DNA from: Burkholderiales bacterium
Lineage (GTDB): Bacteria > Pseudomonadota > Gammaproteobacteria > Burkholderiales > SG8-41
NCBI GenBank assembly: GCA_020854035.1
Contig: JADZGE010000058.1
Span: 1-64,000 of the forward strand
Direction: 5' to 3'
Length of the DNA stretch: 64,000 nucleotides
Shown in pieces: positions 33,046 through 42,158 of the stretch (position 1 is its first letter; the number at the start of each line of letters is the position of its first letter). The notes below the pieces were generated by a model. That model searched no databases, was not told where the DNA came from, and saw only the letters and a list, made by a program, of their open reading frames with translations. Made by a program: the position numbers and the translations under genes.

Positions 33046-33879
33046 ATGGCGGGCCAGCACGAAACGAACATGGCGCTGTTCTGCGATTTCGAGAACGTCG
33101 CGCTCGGGGTGCGCGACGCGAAGTACGAGAAGTTCGACATCCGCCGGGTCCTCGAGCGCCTGCTGTTAAAGGGCAGCATCGTCGTGAAGAAGGCGTACTG
33201 CGACTGGGAGCGCTACAAGGCGTTCAAGCCCGCCATGCACGAGGCCGCCTTTGAACTCATCGAGATCCCGCACGTGCGCATGTCGGGCAAGAACTCGGCC
33301 GACATCCGCATGGTGGTGGACGCGCTCGACCTGTGCTACACGAAGTCGCACGTCGACACCTTCGTCATCATCAGCGGCGACTCGGATTTCTCGCCGCTCG
33401 TCTCCAAGTTGCGCGAGAACAACAAGACCGTGATCGGCGTGGGCGTGAAGCAGTCTTCCTCCGACCTGCTGATTTCGAACTGCGACGAGTTCATCTACTA
33501 CGACGACCTCGTGCGCGAGAGGGCGCGCCGCCAGCCGCGCCGCAAGCCGCCCGCCGCAACCGCCTCCGCCGCGGCGGCCGACGCCGTCGCCGCGCCCGCG
33601 GCGGAATCGCCCGCCGAGATCGACAGGAAACAGGAGGCGCTCGACCTCGTCATGGAGACGATCGAGGCGCTCATCGCGGAGCGCGGCGCCGAGGAGCGGA
33701 TCTGGGGATCGATGGTCAAGCAGGCGCTGAAGCGCCGCAAGCCCGGCTTCAACGAGTCCTACTACGGCTTCCGTTCGTTCGGGAAGCTCCTCGACGAGGC
33801 CGAGGCGCGCAGGCTCCTTTCGCTCGAGCACGACGAGAAATCCGGCGGCGTCATCATCAAGAGCCTGAACGCCGACTGA
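33046..33879 (+). CDS. NYN-domain (LabA/PIN-like) protein with C-terminal OST-HTH/LOTUS-like domain
   Basis: MALFCDFENVALGV, NSADIRMVVDALDLCYTKSHVDTFVIISGDSDFSPLVSKLRENNKTVIGVGVKQSSSDLLISNCDEFIYYDDL; C-term QALKRRKPGFNESYYGFRSFGKLLDEAEARRLLSL. Confidence 0.9.
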   Translation: MAGQHETNMALFCDFENVALGVRDAKYEKFDIRRVLERLLLKGSIVVKKAYCDWERYKAFKPAMHEAAFELIEIPHVRMSGKNSADIRMVVDALDLCYTKSHVDTFVIISGDSDFSPLVSKLRENNKTVIGVGVKQSSSDLLISNCDEFIYYDDLVRERARRQPRRKPPAATASAAAADAVAAPAAESPAEIDRKQEALDLVMETIEALIAERGAEERIWGSMVKQALKRRKPGFNESYYGFRSFGKLLDEAEARRLLSLEHDEKSGGVIIKSLNAD

Positions 33880-34187
33880 TGCTGGAGCGGATACTGTGGG
33901 CGCTCGCCGCCGTCGTGCTGGTGGTGACGGGATTCTTCTTCATCGCGGTGGCGGCGGTTGTCGGCGCGCTGCTCGCCGCGGTGCTCCTCGTTCGCCTGTG
34001 GTGGCTCGATCGGCGTGCTGGCGGCGCGACGCGGGACGCGGTCATCACCACGGAATACACCGTGATCGAGCGCGACGCCGCGGCGCTGCCACGCCCCCGG
34101 GATAACGCTGCGCCGGCCGCGGACGACGGCCCCGGGCCGCCACCCCCCGATCGGGACGGCCGCGACACGTGGCGCGGAGAAGGATGA
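33879..34187 (+). CDS. Small membrane protein translationally coupled to the NYN gene
   Basis: TGATG overlap; MLERILWALAAVVLVVTGFFFIAVAAVVGALLAAVLLVRLWWLDRR. Confidence 0.7.
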   Translation: MLERILWALAAVVLVVTGFFFIAVAAVVGALLAAVLLVRLWWLDRRAGGATRDAVITTEYTVIERDAAALPRPRDNAAPAADDGPGPPPPDRDGRDTWRGEG

Positions 34188-34215
34188 GCGGCGCCGGGCA
34201 GGTTCACAAGGTGCG

Positions 34216-34710
34216 TCACGGGCGCGCCTGCCGCTCGGGCGGGCGCTCGCGGCCCGTGCCAAAGGCATGCCCCGCTTCCGTCCGACCGGACGCCGGCCCG
34301 GCCTGCGGCGCCGTTCGCGATTCCTGCTCGAACCCGGTGAGCTGACGCTCGCTTTCCCGGCGGGCGCGCTGCAGTTCGAGCTGGCGCCTCGCCTCGCGCG
34401 CCCCCGTGTCATCGGACGGCGCCTCCGGGCGGGAGCCGACCTCGCGCTGCTGCTCAAGGTGCAGCCGCTGCTGGCGCTGCACCTGGTCTGCTTCCAGCCG
34501 CTCGAGGGCCCCCCTGCCGCCGGCATCTTCCCGGGAGGCACGCGCGCGCGACTGCTGTTGCTGCATGCGCAGCCGCAGCTGGTCGAGCTGCTGCTGCCGC
34601 TGAAGCTCGTTCTGCTGCAAGGCTCTCGCGCCCGGGTCCTCGGCACCCGCCACGCCGCCCGCGGCGCAGGCAAGCCACGCCATCGCGCGCCACGACACGC
34701 CGCGCCTCAC
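34216..34710 (-). CDS. Gln/Arg-rich exported hypothetical protein
   Basis: Signal-like MRRGVSWRAMAWLACAAGGVAGAE then Q/R-rich coiled segment. Confidence 0.5.
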   Translation of the reverse strand: MRRGVSWRAMAWLACAAGGVAGAEDPGARALQQNELQRQQQLDQLRLRMQQQQSRARASREDAGGRGALERLEADQVQRQQRLHLEQQREVGSRPEAPSDDTGAREARRQLELQRARRESERQLTGFEQESRTAPQAGPASGRTEAGHAFGTGRERPPERQARP

Positions 34711-34867
34711 CGGCCCCTCGCTTCACGGCTTTCGGCACCGTGCCTTCTGCCCTGCGCGCCGCGCAGGCGCGTGTGGCAGTCGGCCCCCGCCTCGCGCGGG
34801 AGCGGCATCACCCGCGGGGCATGGTACTCGTCGCGCGCCATGAACACCATCTTCGTCGGCGCCCCAT

Positions 34868-35281
34868 TCAACTCCCGCCGAGCTTGCGCTGCATGCGTGC
34901 GTCGAAACGCTCGACGTTGATGATGAGCCGCTCGTGGACGCCTTCGCCGATCGGTTCGCGCTCGTCGGCCGCGCGCAGGTGAAACGTGAGCGCGCGCCCT
35001 TCGATCGCGACCAGCCGGGCTTCCGCCCGCACCTTCATGCCGACCGGGGTCGCCGCGAAATGCCTGACATCCAGCCGCGTCCCGACGGTCTGAAATCCCT
35101 CGGGCATGTAGCGCTCCACCGCCTGCAGCGCCGCCGCCTCGAGTAGATTCACCATGACGGGCGTGGCGAGGACACCGACCTTGCCGCTGCCCACGTGCGG
35201 CGCGGTGTCACGGGTACCGACCACGATCTCGGCCGTCCCCGCCAGTCCCGGTTTCAGTTCGCGCGGCAGTTCCAAGCGCAC
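34868..35281 (-). CDS. Hotdog thioesterase (fluoroacetyl-CoA thioesterase/FlK-like)
   Basis: HVGSGKVGVLATPVMVNLLEAAALQAVERYMPEGFQTVGTRLDVRHFAATPVGMKVRAEARL. Confidence 0.85.
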   Translation of the reverse strand: MRLELPRELKPGLAGTAEIVVGTRDTAPHVGSGKVGVLATPVMVNLLEAAALQAVERYMPEGFQTVGTRLDVRHFAATPVGMKVRAEARLVAIEGRALTFHLRAADEREPIGEGVHERLIINVERFDARMQRKLGGS

Positions 35282-35474
35282 CCACCTGCACCGGGGCCGC
35301 GAGCCGGCCCCGCGCCTCGCCGGTTCATCGGGTTACGCGCAGCGCGCGGCGGCGGACCGGTCACCGCGCCGGCTCCTTGCGCCGGAGCCCGGGTGCCTCC
35401 CGCGCGACGCGACCGGGGCGACCGGACGGCTGCCGGCATGGTGTGCTCCCGAATCCCCCCGCGGGCCGCTGCGT

Positions 35475-36248
35475 TCACTGTGGCCCCGGTTGCCTCTTCT
35501 GCATGAGCTCGATCACCGGGGCGAGCATGTCGAGCGGCAGCGGGAACACGATCGTGGAACTCTTGTCACCGGCAATGCTCGCGAGCGTCTGCAGGTAACG
35601 CAGTTGCATCGCCTGCGGCTGCCGCGCCAGCACCTGCGCCGCCTGCTGCAGCTTCTCCGCCGCCTGCAGCTCGCCGTCGGCGTGGATCACCTTCGCGCGC
35701 CGCGCGCGCTCGGCCTCGGCCTGCTGCGCGATCGCGCGGACCATGGACGCGTCGATGTCCACGTGCTTGATTTCGACCATGGACACCTTGATGCCCCACG
35801 GGTCGGTCTGCGTGTCGATGATGCGCTGGATGTCGAGGTTCAACTTGTCGCGCTCGGCAAGGAGCTCGTCGAGCTCGTGCTTGCCGAGCACCGCGCGCAG
35901 CGTCGTCTGGGCGAGCTGGCTGGTCGCTTCCAGGTAATTCTCGACCTGGATGCTCGCCCGCTGCGCGTCCATCGCGCGGAAATAGAGCACCGCGTTCACC
36001 TTGACCGACACGTTGTCGCGCGTGATGACGTCCTGCGCCGGCACGTCGAGCACCACGGTGCGCAGATCGACCCGGACCATCTGCTGGATGCCGGGAATCA
36101 CCACGACCAGCCCCGGGCCCTTCACCCGCCAGAAGCGGCCGAGCAGAAACACCACGCCACGCTCGTACTCGCGCAGCACCCGAAACGACGCGAAAACGAG
36201 TATCGCGACGAGGATGATCGCGCCCCCGATCCCGAGATCCTGGATCAT
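35475..36248 (-). CDS. Slipin / SPFH-domain membrane protein
   Basis: [66 protein letters not shown]. Confidence 0.93.
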   Translation of the reverse strand: MIQDLGIGGAIILVAILVFASFRVLREYERGVVFLLGRFWRVKGPGLVVVIPGIQQMVRVDLRTVVLDVPAQDVITRDNVSVKVNAVLYFRAMDAQRASIQVENYLEATSQLAQTTLRAVLGKHELDELLAERDKLNLDIQRIIDTQTDPWGIKVSMVEIKHVDIDASMVRAIAQQAEAERARRAKVIHADGELQAAEKLQQAAQVLARQPQAMQLRYLQTLASIAGDKSSTIVFPLPLDMLAPVIELMQKRQPGPQ

Positions 36249-37651
36249 GTTCCCCTCCCCGGCTCCGTCGTGGGCTCCACCCGCAGGGTAAGCCCGTCGA
36301 CCGCCACCACCCGCACCTTCTGTCCGCGCGCGAGCGCGGCCGTGCTCGTGACGCGCCAGTTCTCGCCGTGCACCCGGGCCCAGCCCTCGCGCTCGCAGTC
36401 CTCGATCGCTTCCCCGCACGCGCCGATCATGTCCTCCCGCCCGCTCGCCACCGGTCGCCTGCGGGCCCGCATCGCGAGCACCACGGTGGCGAAGAGCAGC
36501 GCGGCGCCCGCGACGGCGATCGCCACGATGAGCTCGACCGGCACCGCGTACGCGCCGGCGACCTCGGGGTCCACCAGAATGACCGCGCCGATCACGAGCG
36601 CGACGAGCCCGCCGATGCCGAGCACCCCGAAGCTCGGCGCGAACGCTTCGGCGACGAGGAACCCGGTGCCGAGCAGGATGAGCGCGACCCCGGCATGGTT
36701 GATCGGCAGGAGCTGGAACGCGTAGAAAGCGAGCAGCAGGCAGATTGCGCCGACGACACCCGGCACGATGAAACCCGGATTGGAGAATTCGAAGATGAGT
36801 CCGTAGATACCGATCATCATCAGGATGAGCGCCACCCCCGGGTTGGCGACGACGGCAAGGAGTTCGCTGCGCCAGTCGGGATTCACCTCGATCGTCGCCG
36901 CGTCCGCCGTCGCGAACACCCGTTGCGTATCCTGCACCGTCACCTTGCGTCCGTCGAGCCTGCGCATGAGATCCGGCACGTTCTCGGCCATCAGGTCGAT
37001 TACCCCGAGATCGAGCGCGTCGCGGGCGGAAATGCTCACGGCCTCGCGCACCGCCTGCTCGCCCCAATCGGCGTTACGCCCGCGCAACTGGGCGAGGCTG
37101 CGGATGTACGCCGCGGCGTCGTGGGTGATCTTGCGCGTAAGCGTGTCCCCGGAGGCAGGCGCCGTCCCGCCCTTTTCCCCGTCACGGGCGCCGGCCGGCG
37201 CATCGCCGGCGGGCCTCGCCGGCTCGGCTCCGGGAGCCGCCCCGATGCGCACCGGACTCGCGGCGCCAAGGTTGGTCGCGGGCGCCATCGCGGCGACGTG
37301 GGCCGCGTAGAGTATGAAGGTGCCCGCGCTCGCCGCCCGCGCCCCACCCGGGGCGACAAAAACGACGACCGGGACAGGGGATGCCAGGATTTCCTTCACG
37401 ATCGTGCGCATGGAGGTATCCAGTCCGCCCGGGGTGTCGATCCGGAGCACCACCGCCTGCGCGCCGTGCTTCGCCGCGCGATGCATGCCTCTCACCACGT
37501 AGTCCGCGCTCGCGGGACTGATCGGCCCGTCCACGGTCAGGAGCACGACATCCCGCGATGCCCGCTCCGGCTGCGGCGGCTCCGGGGCCGCGGCGCATGC
37601 AAGCGCCGCCGCGATCGCGAGCCCGCCCATCAACCCTCGCAGTGACGTCAC
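36245..37651 (-). CDS. NfeD-family ClpP-like membrane serine protease
   Basis: [67 protein letters not shown]-terminal NfeD OB-like domain; ATGA overlap with slipin. Confidence 0.92.
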   Translation of the reverse strand: MTSLRGLMGGLAIAAALACAAAPEPPQPERASRDVVLLTVDGPISPASADYVVRGMHRAAKHGAQAVVLRIDTPGGLDTSMRTIVKEILASPVPVVVFVAPGGARAASAGTFILYAAHVAAMAPATNLGAASPVRIGAAPGAEPARPAGDAPAGARDGEKGGTAPASGDTLTRKITHDAAAYIRSLAQLRGRNADWGEQAVREAVSISARDALDLGVIDLMAENVPDLMRRLDGRKVTVQDTQRVFATADAATIEVNPDWRSELLAVVANPGVALILMMIGIYGLIFEFSNPGFIVPGVVGAICLLLAFYAFQLLPINHAGVALILLGTGFLVAEAFAPSFGVLGIGGLVALVIGAVILVDPEVAGAYAVPVELIVAIAVAGAALLFATVVLAMRARRRPVASGREDMIGACGEAIEDCEREGWARVHGENWRVTSTAALARGQKVRVVAVDGLTLRVEPTTEPGRGT

Positions 37652-37753
37652 GAGGTACGCTCCCCGCCGCCGGTGACAAGCCGATTCTAGACCAGGCGGA
37701 TCGAGCCCGCCCGTCGCGCGGCGCCGCGAGAGCGCGACCGCACCGCCGCCTCC

Positions 37754-39166
37754 TTACTTCAGCGCGCCGGCCGGCACCTCCCTCAGCGGATCCTCCTCGA
37801 GGCGGTTCTGGCTGTCGTCCACCTGCTCGACCTTCACGGCCGCGGCCTGCGCCCGCAACCGCTCGGGCAGCCACGTGGCGATCGACGGGACGGCTATGAG
37901 GCACGCGACCGCGACCGCCTGCAGCAGCATCATCTCCAGCATGCCCCGGTAGATTGTCGCGAGCGACCACTCCCGCACCACCTGTCGCAGGTAGTAGGCC
38001 GACATCGCGACCGGCGGAGACAGAAACGCGGTCTGCAGCGTCACCGCCACCAGCGCGCCGAACCAGACCATGTCGAACTCGAGCGCCGCCACCACCGGGT
38101 AGAAGATCGGCAGGAACACGAGCACGATCGCCGGCCATTCGAACGGCCAGCCGAGCGCGAAAATGAGCAGCACGACCGCGACGAGCATCGCCTCCGGCGG
38201 CAGAGGCAGCGCGAGCATCGTCGCGGTCACCCAGTTCGCCGTGCCGAGCCGCGTGAACACGGCGCCGAAGATGTTGGAGGCCATGGCGAGGAAGAGCACC
38301 ATGCTGGAGGTGGCGGTCGTCGCCTCGAGCGCGCGGGTGAATCCGGCGAGCGTCAGCTTCCCGTACCCCAGCGCCAGCGCGAAGGCGCCGAGCGCTCCGA
38401 GCGCGGCCGCCTCCGTGGGCGTCGCGAGCCCCGCGATGATCGAACCGAGCGTCGCTCCGATGAGCCCGAAGAGGGGCAGCACTCCCAGCACGATATTGCG
38501 CGCGATTGCGCCGGGCGCGCGCACCCGCTCGGCCGGCGGCACCGGCGGCCCGAGCTTCGGATCGAGCCCGGCTCTCGCGAGGAGATAGGCGAGGTAGAGG
38601 CCCGCCAGGAGCAGCCCCGGGCCGAGCGCCGCCGCGTAGAGTTCGGCGACGGACACGCCGAGCACCGGCCCCATGACGATCAGCATCACCGACGGCGGAA
38701 TCAGGATGCCCAGCGTGCCGCCGGCGGCGATCGCCCCCGCCGACAGGCGCGCGTCGTATCCGGCCTTGATCATGACCGGACCCGCCATGATGCCGAGCAC
38801 GGTCACCGCGGCGCCGACGATGCCGGTCGCCATGGCGAACACCGTGGCGGTGAGGATCACCACGGCGAAGAGCGCGCCGCGCAGCGGCGCGAGGAGCATC
38901 CGGAACGCGCCGAAGAGCCGCTCCATCAGTCCCGCCTGCTCCGTGATGAATCCCATGAGAATAAAGAGCGGCACCGCCGCGAGCAGCTCCTCCTTCATGA
39001 GGCCGATCGCCTGGAAGTACGCGAGATCGAACACGGTCGCGCCGAGCCCCGCGTAGCCGAACGCGAGCGCGAGGAAGAGGAGCGTGAACGAGATCGGGAA
39101 ACCGATGAAGATCGCGCCGATCATGACGATCAGCATCGCGAGCCCCAGAGCCGCGTCCCCGGTCAT
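37754..39166 (-). CDS. TRAP transporter large permease (DctM family)
   Basis: Many TM segments; PLFILMGFITEQAGLMERLFGAFRMLLAPLRG, GGTLGILIPPSVMLIVMG. Confidence 0.93.
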   Translation of the reverse strand: MTGDAALGLAMLIVMIGAIFIGFPISFTLLFLALAFGYAGLGATVFDLAYFQAIGLMKEELLAAVPLFILMGFITEQAGLMERLFGAFRMLLAPLRGALFAVVILTATVFAMATGIVGAAVTVLGIMAGPVMIKAGYDARLSAGAIAAGGTLGILIPPSVMLIVMGPVLGVSVAELYAAALGPGLLLAGLYLAYLLARAGLDPKLGPPVPPAERVRAPGAIARNIVLGVLPLFGLIGATLGSIIAGLATPTEAAALGALGAFALALGYGKLTLAGFTRALEATTATSSMVLFLAMASNIFGAVFTRLGTANWVTATMLALPLPPEAMLVAVVLLIFALGWPFEWPAIVLVFLPIFYPVVAALEFDMVWFGALVAVTLQTAFLSPPVAMSAYYLRQVVREWSLATIYRGMLEMMLLQAVAVACLIAVPSIATWLPERLRAQAAAVKVEQVDDSQNRLEEDPLREVPAGALK

Positions 39167-39705
39167 GCCGCGTTGCGCTCGCCGCGCTCGAGCTCGACGC
39201 CGGTCAGCGCGGCGTGCGCGCTCTTGATGGTTTCGGACACTCCCTGCACGATCAGGAGCAGGCAGGCGAGCGGCACCATCAGCTTGAACGGCCAGAGCAC
39301 CGGCCGCCACGGTGTCTGCTCCGACACTTCCGCAATCCCGAACGCGTACCAGCTCTCGCCCGCACCCACCGCGAGCAGCACGGCGAGCGCGGGAAAGAAG
39401 AAGAGCACGTAGGCGAGCGTGTCGATGATGCCGCGTGTGCGCACCGACCAGCGCTCGAGGAAGAAATCGGTGCGGACGTGCGCTCCCCGGAGCAGCGCGC
39501 AGGCGGCGCCCAGCATGAAGATGGCCGCGTAGAGCATGTAGGTGAGGTCGAACGCCCAGACCGTCGGGGCGTCGAAGGCGTGGCGCGCCATGACTTCGAT
39601 CGCGACGACGCCCGCGAGCGGAACGTTGAGCCACGCGACCGCCGCGCCGGCGCGCGCCGTGAACCGGTCGAGCGCGCGGACGACCCGGGTGCCGAGTTGC
39701 GCCAT
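39163..39705 (-). CDS. TRAP transporter small permease (DctQ family)
   Basis: Four TM segments; RTDFFLERWSVRTRGIIDTLAY; overlaps the DctM start. Confidence 0.9.
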   Translation of the reverse strand: MAQLGTRVVRALDRFTARAGAAVAWLNVPLAGVVAIEVMARHAFDAPTVWAFDLTYMLYAAIFMLGAACALLRGAHVRTDFFLERWSVRTRGIIDTLAYVLFFFPALAVLLAVGAGESWYAFGIAEVSEQTPWRPVLWPFKLMVPLACLLLIVQGVSETIKSAHAALTGVELERGERNAA

Positions 39706-39708
39706 TGA

Positions 39709-39733
39709 AAAAAGGCGGCCGCGCCGCCTTTTT
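39709..39733 (-). terminator. Intrinsic terminator-like hairpin between dctP and dctQ
   Basis: AAAAAGGCGGC-GCG-GCCGCCTTTTT(T): perfect 11-bp stem plus 6-T run ending 2 nt before the dctQ ATG. Confidence 0.8.
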
Positions 39734-39735
39734 CG

Positions 39736-40902
39736 CTATTTCTTCGCGCCCTTCGCGCCGCCTTTCGCGCCCGGCTTCTCTTCCGGCCAGTAGTAGTTGG
39801 CCGCGAACGAGTACGGCGGGAACATGAAGCGCTTGGCGGGCACCACCCGGGCGGCGTATGCCCGCTGGGATTCCAGCACCTTCCGGAAGAAGGGATTCTT
39901 CGCGGCCTCCTCCTTCGCGATCTCGTCCCACGCCTTCAGGAACGCGATGAGGATGTCCGGCGGCGTGCGCAGGATCTGCACGCCGTACTTCGCGCGCATC
40001 TCCTCCATCGCGTCCGCGTTCTGGCGTTGCCATTTCACCCAGCCGCGCACGAACGATTCGGTCGCCGCGGAGCGTATCGCTTCCTGCTGCTGGGCCGCCA
40101 GCCCCTTCCACACCTCCGCGTTCACGACGAGCTCCGCCACGACGCTTGGCTCGTGCATGCCGGGCGTGTAGTGGTACTTCCACACCTGCGGCAGCCCGAG
40201 GCGGAGGTCATCCACCCCGCCGACCCACTCGGCGCAATCGATCACGCCGCGTTGCGCGGACGGAATGATCTCGCTGCCCGGCATGTTGACCGTCTGCATG
40301 CCCATCCGCTGGAAGATCTCCGCCACGATGCCGGTCTGGCGGCACTTCATGCCCTTGAAATCCGAGAGGTTCCTGATCGGGCGCTTGAACCAGCCGAACG
40401 CCTGCGGTCCGGCCGACGCCACGGGGAACGAGATGACGTTCAACTTCAATTCCTTCTGGTAGAACTCCCACCACAATTCCAGGCCGCCCCCCTCGTACAC
40501 CCAGCCGATGAAATCCAGCGTGTCCATGCCGAACGGGCCGGCGGGCGTCGAGGCGAAGAGCGTCGCCGCCTTGTTCTTGCCCACCCAGTAATAGGAGACG
40601 GTGTGCGCGCCGTCGATCACGCGCTTCGAGCTCGCGTCGAGCACCTCGAAGGGCGGCACGACCTGGCCGGCGGAAAGCGCCTCGATCCTGAGCTGCCCGC
40701 TCGTGAGTTTCTCGACCCGCTCCGCGAAGAAGCGGAAACCCTCCTGCAGCGAGAGGCTCGGCGGCCAGGAAGACTGCATCTTCAGCGTTTTCACGCCGGC
40801 CGCGGGCGATGCGGCGGGTGCGGCCTTATGCTGCGCGCCGCCGGACGGCGCGTACGCCAGCGCCGTCGCGAGCGCCGATACTGCGATCAAAGTCTCGCGC
40901 AT
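39736..40902 (-). CDS. TRAP transporter substrate-binding protein (DctP family)
   Basis: LKMQSSWPPSLSLQEGFRFFAERVEKLTSGQLRIEALSAGQVVPPFEVLDA; signal peptide. Confidence 0.92.
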   Translation of the reverse strand: MRETLIAVSALATALAYAPSGGAQHKAAPAASPAAGVKTLKMQSSWPPSLSLQEGFRFFAERVEKLTSGQLRIEALSAGQVVPPFEVLDASSKRVIDGAHTVSYYWVGKNKAATLFASTPAGPFGMDTLDFIGWVYEGGGLELWWEFYQKELKLNVISFPVASAGPQAFGWFKRPIRNLSDFKGMKCRQTGIVAEIFQRMGMQTVNMPGSEIIPSAQRGVIDCAEWVGGVDDLRLGLPQVWKYHYTPGMHEPSVVAELVVNAEVWKGLAAQQQEAIRSAATESFVRGWVKWQRQNADAMEEMRAKYGVQILRTPPDILIAFLKAWDEIAKEEAAKNPFFRKVLESQRAYAARVVPAKRFMFPPYSFAANYYWPEEKPGAKGGAKGAKK

Positions 40903-41084
40903 CGCTCTTTTCCTCCCGTAACGGGCCTCGTGCGAACCCGGAAAAATCGCGATCGATGTTAGGGGCTGCCCCCGGACGTGTCAAACCGCCGGCACCCGGC
41001 CGCGCCGTCTACCGCCCGCCGTGGCTATAATGCGCGCAGGAGAACGGCGCCACCGCCAGAACGGCCGTAACCGGGGAGGAAGCG

Positions 41085-42092
41085 ATGGACACGATCGTAT
41101 CGCCTGCGGCACGCCGGCGCGCCGCGGGGATCCGGTATCCGGTGCTGGCGGCGGCCGTGTTCATGGCCCTCCTGCCGGGCGCGAGCACCGCGCAGTCCTT
41201 TCCGGCCCGCACCGTGCGCATCGTGGTCCCGCAGAGCGCGGGTGGATCGACCGATGTCGTCGCGCGGATCATCGCGCAACGCCTCGCCGAGGCGCTCGGC
41301 CAGCCGGTCATCGTCGACAACCGCCCCGGCGCGGGCAGCGTAACGGGCACCGAGCTGGTGGCGAAATCTCCGCCCGACGGCCATACCCTGCTGTCGGTCG
41401 CCGGTTCGTTCACCATCAATCCCGCGATACGTCGCAACCTCCCGTTCGACCCGGTGAAAGACTTCGCGGCAGTCACGCTGGCGGCCGTCCTCCCGCACGT
41501 CCTGGTCGTCCATCCGTCGGTGCCGGCGCAGTCGGTGAAGGAACTCATTGCGCTCCTCAAGGCGCGGCCCGGAGAGATCAATTACGCCTCCAGCGGCATC
41601 GCGACCAGCACGCACATGGCGGCCGAGCTTTTCAGGCACATGACGGGTACGAACATGGTGAACGTCCCGTACAAGGGCGGCGCCCCCGCGATGGTGGCGA
41701 TGATCGTCGGGGAATGCCAGGTCAACTTCGCGACCATCTCGACCGCGCTGCCCCGGATCCGCGCGGGGAAGCTGCGCCCGCTGGGGGTCACGACAGCAAA
41801 GCGATCCTCCGCCGCGCCCGAGTACCCGACGCTCGCCGAGGCCGGCGTGCGCGGCTACAACCATTCGTCGTGGGTGGGTTTCCTCGCGCCCGCGGGGACT
41901 CCCGCGGCGGTGATCTCGCGCCTGCAGGCGGAGACGGCGAAAATCGTGCAGAGCCCGGAAGTGAAGTCGCTCCTGCTCCGCGACGGCCTGGAAGCTGCGG
42001 GCGAAACGCCCCAGGAGTTCGGCGGCTTCATCCGCGACGAAATCGCGCGCTGGACGAAGGTGGTGAAGGCCGCCGGGATCCGGGCGGATTGA
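41085..42092 (+). CDS. Tripartite tricarboxylate transporter substrate-binding protein (TctC/Bug)
   Basis: FPARTVRIVVPQSAGGSTDVVARIIAQRLAEALGQPVIVDNRPGAGSVTGTELVAKSPPDGHTLL. Confidence 0.93.
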   Translation: MDTIVSPAARRRAAGIRYPVLAAAVFMALLPGASTAQSFPARTVRIVVPQSAGGSTDVVARIIAQRLAEALGQPVIVDNRPGAGSVTGTELVAKSPPDGHTLLSVAGSFTINPAIRRNLPFDPVKDFAAVTLAAVLPHVLVVHPSVPAQSVKELIALLKARPGEINYASSGIATSTHMAAELFRHMTGTNMVNVPYKGGAPAMVAMIVGECQVNFATISTALPRIRAGKLRPLGVTTAKRSSAAPEYPTLAEAGVRGYNHSSWVGFLAPAGTPAAVISRLQAETAKIVQSPEVKSLLLRDGLEAAGETPQEFGGFIRDEIARWTKVVKAAGIRAD

Positions 42093-42158
42093 GGCGGCTG
42101 GGGAAAGTTCTCGCTCTCCGCGGCCGGCCGCCTTCTGCGCCGCTTTATCCGAGCCGCC

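Noticed and set aside
34711-34867. Minus-strand peptide-like reading MVFMARDEYHAPRVMPLPREAGADCH between thioesterase and Q-rich gene
   Set aside because: Under 60 codons, no recognised family, no supporting RBS/terminator evidence.
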